Source of the DNA: Komagataeibacter saccharivorans
GTDB lineage: Bacteria; Pseudomonadota; Alphaproteobacteria; Acetobacterales; Acetobacteraceae
Assembly: GCF_003207825.1 (NCBI RefSeq)
Contig: NZ_NKTY01000003.1
Location: 62,001-126,000 of the forward strand
Length of the DNA stretch: 64,000 bases
Direction: 5' to 3'
A program made the translations under genes and the position numbers. Within the stretch, counting starts at the first letter, position 1; the number at the start of each line of letters is the position of its first letter. The notes beneath the pieces were generated by a model. It did no database searches and was not told where the DNA came from. It worked only from the letters and a program-made list of their open reading frames with translations. Shown in pieces: positions 60,046 through 64,000 of the stretch.

Positions 60046-60510
60046 CTAGAGCTGCACGCGCCCGCGACGCTGTTCGTCCACTTCGATCCGGCCGGCCTGA
60101 AACAGGCGCTGCATGACCGGAATCGCAAGGTGCGGATCGCACGCGCCACACATGAAAATATCCACGGCGGCAAAATTCCGCTCGGGCCATGTGTGGATCG
60201 AGATATGGCTTTCAGCCAGCACGACCACACCCGACACGCCGCCATTGGGCGTGAAATGATGGAAATGGCTGTGCAGGATGGTGGCCCCGGCCGTCACTGC
60301 GGCTTCGCACAGGGTACGGTCGATCTGTTCCGGATCATCAAGATTCCGGGCATCCCAAAGATCGACGAGGAGATGCGTTCCCGCAAATTTCATTCCGTCT
60401 TTTTCGACGAAATAGTCCTTCCGGTCGTCCTCGGACGAAAACGGCGCTGAAGAGATCTGGTTATCGCTCGGGTGTTCCGAGACCATCCCCAGTTGAGCAA
60501 GTGCGTTCAT
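60046..60510 (-). CDS. speD: S-adenosylmethionine decarboxylase proenzyme
   Basis: SpeD makes the aminopropyl donor for spermidine. The 154-residue product is the short prokaryotic proenzyme; self-cleavage between Glu and Ser in LAESHISIHTWPE gives the pyruvoyl group. HFHHFTPNGGVSG and FMCGACDPHLAI are also conserved. It has an N-terminal extension of about 40 residues relative to the shortest homologues. The ATG at 60510 is chosen because the family start follows; four upstream codons are also open. Confidence 0.93.
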   Translation of the reverse strand: MNALAQLGMVSEHPSDNQISSAPFSSEDDRKDYFVEKDGMKFAGTHLLVDLWDARNLDDPEQIDRTLCEAAVTAGATILHSHFHHFTPNGGVSGVVVLAESHISIHTWPERNFAAVDIFMCGACDPHLAIPVMQRLFQAGRIEVDEQRRGRVQL

Positions 60511-60669
60511 CACGTACCCCAAAACCAGTAGATAGCCTGTTGGGCATTATTGCCCCCTTGGGCCAAGAGAGGCGCTGATAGGGCCTGCCGACGGTACGAT
60601 GCAAGTATTTTCCGCATCATCACGCCAGTTTTTTTCAGGCCCCACCATCCAGCACCGGTGGCGGCGCGC

Positions 60670-63600
60670 CTATTTTACGCTTTTGCGACGGGTTTTTGCC
60701 GGTTTTTCCTGCTTTTTTACCACTTTCGGCTCCGCCGCCACTGTGGCTTTTTTGCCGCGCCCCTTTCGCCCCGCCACCGGCGCGGGCGCAGGCGGCACCA
60801 GCGGCTGCCTGTCCAGCAGGGGCTTGAGGAATCGCCCCGTATGGCTTTCGGCGCAGGCCGCGACCTGCTCGGGCGTGCCACAGGCGACGATCTGGCCACC
60901 GCCATCACCACCCTCCGGCCCCATGTCGATCACCCAGTCCGCCGTCTTGATGACTTCGAGGTTATGCTCGATCACCACCACGGTATTGCCCTGCTCCACC
61001 AGCGCATGCAGCACTTCGAGCAGCTTGCGCACGTCTTCGGTATGCAGTCCGGTGGTTGGCTCATCAAGGATATAGAGCGTGCGCCCCGTGGCCCTGCGCG
61101 CCAGCTCCTTGGACAGTTTCACGCGCTGCGCCTCGCCACCTGACAGCGTGGTCGCCTGCTGGCCAAGGGCGACGTAGCCCAGCCCCACCTTCTGCAATAT
61201 GGCCAGCCGGTCGCGGATGCGCGGCACGGCGGAGAAGTAGGGCAGCGCCTCATCCACCGACATGGCCAGCACATCGGCAATGGACTTGCCCCGGAACTTC
61301 ACGTCCAGCGTCTCGCGGTTGTAACGCGCGCCCTTGCAGGTATCGCAGGTGACGAACACGTCGGGCAGGAAGTGCATCTCGATCTTGAGTACCCCGTCCC
61401 CCTGGCATGCCTCGCACCGGCCACCCTTCACATTGAAGGAAAAGCGCCCCGGCTTGTAGCCGCGCGCCTTGCTTTCGGGCAGTTCGGCAAACCAGTCACG
61501 GATGGGACCGAACAGGTCGGTATAGGTTGCCGGGTTGGAACGCGGCGTGCGCCCGATGGGGGACTGATCGATGTCGATGATCTTGTCGAGCTGATCCAGC
61601 CCATCGATGGCCGTATAGGGTGCCGGGTTCTGCCCCGATCCCATAAGCCTGCGCGACAGGGCTTTGTACAGCGTGTCGATTACCAGCGTGGACTTGCCGC
61701 CACCCGAAACCCCGGTAACACAGGTAAAGGTGCCCAGCGGGAATCTGGCCGTAACATCCTTCAGGTTGTTGCCTGTGGCCCCGCGCAGCACCAGCTCCCG
61801 TCTGGGATCGATTTTCCTGCGTTTCGCGGGGACAGGGATACATTTGCGCCCCGACAGGTAAGCGCCCGTCAGGCTGGCGGGATTTGCCGCGACCTCCGCC
61901 GGGGTGCCTGCGGCGACGATATTGCCGCCATTGATGCCCGCACCCGGCCCCATGTCGATCAGCCAGTCCGCGGCGCGGATGGCATCCTCGTCATGCTCGA
62001 CCACGATCAGGGTATTGCCCAGCTTCTTGAGCCGGTCCAGCGTCCCCAGCAGGCGTTCGTTATCGCGCTGGTGCAACCCGATGGAGGGTTCATCCAGCAC
62101 GTACAGCACGCCGGTCAGACCGGAACCGATCTGGCTGGCCAGCCGGATACGCTGGCTTTCGCCCCCCGACAGGGTGGCCGAACCGCGCGAAAGCGTCAGG
62201 TAATCCAGTCCCACGTCATCCAGAAAGCGCAGGCGATCAAGGATTTCACGCAATATGCGTCGCGCGATCTCGGCGCGCTGGGGTGTCAGGGTTTCCTCCA
62301 CCGTGCCGAACCAGTCCAGCGCCTTGCGGATGGGCATGTCGGATGCCTGCGCGATGTTCAGCCCCGCCACCTTGACCGACAGGGCCTCGGGCCGCAGCCG
62401 CGCGCCATCGCACACATGGCATGGCTTTTCGGACTGGTAGCGCGACAGTTCCTCGCGCACCCATACGCTGTCGGTTTCCGCCATGCGGCGGCGCAGGTTC
62501 TTGACCACGCCCTCGAACGGCTTGGTCAGGCTGTAGCTGCGGCGGTCATCGCGGTATGTGAACTCGATCGGGTCTTTTCCCCCCTCAAGAATCACATCGC
62601 GCACGTTTTCGGGCAGGTCTTCCCACGGCGTATCCATCGATACGTCATAATGCTTCGCGATGGCGGCCAGCGTCTGGGTGTAATACGGGCTCTGGCTATT
62701 GCGCCACGGGGCGATCGCCCCTGCCGCGAGCGAGAGCGAATCGTCCGGCACGATCAGGCGCGGATCGAAAAATGTTTCCTGACCAATCCCGTCACAGGCC
62801 GGACACGCACCCTGCGGCGCGTTGAAGGAGAACAGGCGGGGTTCGACCTCCTCCAGCGTAAAGCCGCTGACCGGGCAGGCGAAGCGTGAGGAAAAGACGG
62901 TGCGCGGGGCTTCCTCGCCTTCCGGGGCGTTCTTCACCACCTCTTCCGCATAGACCAGACCATCGGACAGGCCGAGCGCTGTCTCGAAACTGTCGGCCAG
63001 ACGGCTTTCGATGCCTTCCTTGACCACGATGCGGTCCACCACGGCCTCGACCGTATGGCGCAGGCGGCGGTTGAGTTCCGGCACTTCATCAATTGTATGG
63101 AGCGTGCCGTCCACCTTGGCGCGGGTGAAGCCCTTGCGCTGGAGTTCGGCCAGTTCCTTTTTACACTCACCCTTGCGGTCGCGCAGCACCGGGGCCAGCA
63201 ACATGAGGCGCGTGCCCTCGGGCATGGCCATCACGCGGTCAACCATCTGGCTGATCGTCTGCGCCTCGATCGGCAGGCCGGTGGCGGGCGAATAGGGCAC
63301 GCCCGCGCGCGCCCACAGAAGGCGCATGTAATCATGCACTTCCGTCACCGTGCCAACGGTGGAACGGGGGTTTTTGGATGTGGTTTTCTGTTCGATGGAA
63401 ATGGCGGGCGACAGCCCTTCTATCGAATCGACATCCGGCTTTCCCATTAGTTCAAGGAACTGGCGCGCGTAGGCGGACAGACTTTCCACGTACCGGCGCT
63501 GGCCTTCGGCGTAGATGGTGTCGAACGCCAGTGACGACTTGCCTGAACCTGACAGGCCGGTCATGACCGTCAGCGCATCGCGCGGGACATCCACATCGAC

Positions 63601-63699
63601 GTTCTTGAGATTATGCGCACGCGCCCCACGCACGCGAATGGACTGCTGGCTGACATGCTGTGCCGCCGGAACCTGTTCCGGACGCGAAGAAACGCTCAT
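60670..63699 (-). CDS. uvrA: Excinuclease ABC subunit UvrA
   Basis: UvrA finds bulky DNA damage and loads UvrB in nucleotide excision repair. The 1009-residue protein has two ABC modules: Walker [10 protein letters not shown] and GVSGGGKST, signatures [12 protein letters not shown] and [12 protein letters not shown]. It has zinc-binding cysteine pairs ([21 protein letters not shown] and CDTCKG). The Lys-rich C-terminal tail ([25 protein letters not shown]) is long for the family. The ATG at 63699 has GGGAG five bases upstream. Confidence 0.97.
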   Translation of the reverse strand: MSVSSRPEQVPAAQHVSQQSIRVRGARAHNLKNVDVDVPRDALTVMTGLSGSGKSSLAFDTIYAEGQRRYVESLSAYARQFLELMGKPDVDSIEGLSPAISIEQKTTSKNPRSTVGTVTEVHDYMRLLWARAGVPYSPATGLPIEAQTISQMVDRVMAMPEGTRLMLLAPVLRDRKGECKKELAELQRKGFTRAKVDGTLHTIDEVPELNRRLRHTVEAVVDRIVVKEGIESRLADSFETALGLSDGLVYAEEVVKNAPEGEEAPRTVFSSRFACPVSGFTLEEVEPRLFSFNAPQGACPACDGIGQETFFDPRLIVPDDSLSLAAGAIAPWRNSQSPYYTQTLAAIAKHYDVSMDTPWEDLPENVRDVILEGGKDPIEFTYRDDRRSYSLTKPFEGVVKNLRRRMAETDSVWVREELSRYQSEKPCHVCDGARLRPEALSVKVAGLNIAQASDMPIRKALDWFGTVEETLTPQRAEIARRILREILDRLRFLDDVGLDYLTLSRGSATLSGGESQRIRLASQIGSGLTGVLYVLDEPSIGLHQRDNERLLGTLDRLKKLGNTLIVVEHDEDAIRAADWLIDMGPGAGINGGNIVAAGTPAEVAANPASLTGAYLSGRKCIPVPAKRRKIDPRRELVLRGATGNNLKDVTARFPLGTFTCVTGVSGGGKSTLVIDTLYKALSRRLMGSGQNPAPYTAIDGLDQLDKIIDIDQSPIGRTPRSNPATYTDLFGPIRDWFAELPESKARGYKPGRFSFNVKGGRCEACQGDGVLKIEMHFLPDVFVTCDTCKGARYNRETLDVKFRGKSIADVLAMSVDEALPYFSAVPRIRDRLAILQKVGLGYVALGQQATTLSGGEAQRVKLSKELARRATGRTLYILDEPTTGLHTEDVRKLLEVLHALVEQGNTVVVIEHNLEVIKTADWVIDMGPEGGDGGGQIVACGTPEQVAACAESHTGRFLKPLLDRQPLVPPAPAPVAGRKGRGKKATVAAEPKVVKKQEKPAKTRRKSVK

Positions 63700-64000
63700 G
63701 AACTCTCCCTGTTCCGCTCCCGTGCGGGAAAGCGGATACCGGCCACCATTGCGGACCCACATCTAATCTGGGCCTGCCGGTCCATCACGACAAGGGCCGT
63801 GACTGACCGGCCACGACAGCGCCCGTTACATGCCTGCTGCCACGCCCCATGCCGGCGTTGATCGCGGTATCGTCCTCACACTCGCATTTTAAGGGACGAT
63901 CCGGTAAGATCGCCGCATATATCCGCCACGGCCGCCATCGGGCTGCCTGTGGCGGCAGTCGGCAGCGGTTCAGCCACTGCCGGTCCCATACTCGAACTGC
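63700..64000. other. Region upstream of uvrA
   Basis: These 301 bases should hold the uvrA promoter. GTTC-N7-GTGC at 63711-63725 is one base off an alphaproteobacterial SOS box but lies very near the start codon. No gene could be supported. A minus-strand stop at 63970-63972 follows an open frame from the window edge that is too short to name. Confidence 0.3.

Noticed and set aside
63613-63861. Plus-strand ORF of 82 codons at the uvrA start
   Set aside because: Half of it is antisense to uvrA and the rest shows no family or clear ribosome site.
63970-64000. Possible C-terminus of a minus-strand gene (QFEYGTGSG then stop)
   Set aside because: Only nine codons are inside the window, too few to call a gene.

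Overview
The window looks like ordinary chromosome of an acetic acid bacterium (Acetobacteraceae, Alphaproteobacteria), most likely Komagataeibacter or Gluconacetobacter. The basis is high GC with strong GC bias at third codon positions, alphaproteobacterial gene blocks (dusB-ntrBC-ntrYX-hfq-hflX; dapF-mtaB-ftsY; ATP12 chaperone), a fused ispDF, and 5-aminolevulinate synthase-type haem synthesis. The genus is inferred from protein character and was not tested by a search. No insertion sequence, prophage, CRISPR array or rRNA operon was seen.

Layout. 1-3167: hisZ (partial), serC, tRNA-Leu(CAA) and argC, all on the minus strand. 3265-4062: mazG on plus. 4202-14216: a long minus-strand run read as dusB, ntrB, ntrC, ntrY, ntrX, hfq, hflX and an inositol-monophosphatase-family enzyme, covering nitrogen control and post-transcriptional control. 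A small unproven ORF lies just upstream of dusB. 14580-15770: ispDF. 15827-24855: a seven-gene minus-strand run (GST, HI0933-like flavoprotein, orphan AlgI-like MBOAT acyltransferase, rarA, a pseudouridine synthase, AsmA-like protein, ATP12) with several stop/start overlaps. 25022-26958: minCDE. 27013-30079: GntR regulator, ferritin-like protein and an AldA-type aldehyde dehydrogenase. 30155-36915: coaA, a MOFRL glycerate kinase, a lipoprotein, recA, a divergent gamma-glutamyltransferase-like lipoprotein and a DsbA-like protein. 36982-38912: hemA and a lipoprotein. 39047-43234: a transketolase-like gene followed by gap and pgk. 43293-48332: LysE exporter, ftsY-mtaB-dapF, a VOC protein and a methyltransferase. 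48497-50814: a large coiled-coil porin and a small exported protein. 50845-53668: a FecCD-type ABC importer. 53742-58556: the glycine cleavage operon gcvT-gcvH-gcvP under a tandem glycine riboswitch. 58662-63699: an ABM-domain protein, speD-speE and uvrA.

Most of this is housekeeping. Three things stand out. First, the transketolase-like protein beside gap-pgk keeps the transketolase fold signature but has lost the thiamine-diphosphate/Mg motifs and the catalytic Glu and His residues, so it looks like a pseudoenzyme. Second, the glycine riboswitch does not sit directly on gcvT. A 49-codon ORF with a good Shine-Dalgarno lies between them and ends in an ATGA overlap with gcvT, which suggests control by translational coupling. 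Third, the gamma-glutamyltransferase-like lipoprotein has Ser where the family has its nucleophilic Thr and has lost other active-site motifs. All function calls come from reading motifs; no database search was run.
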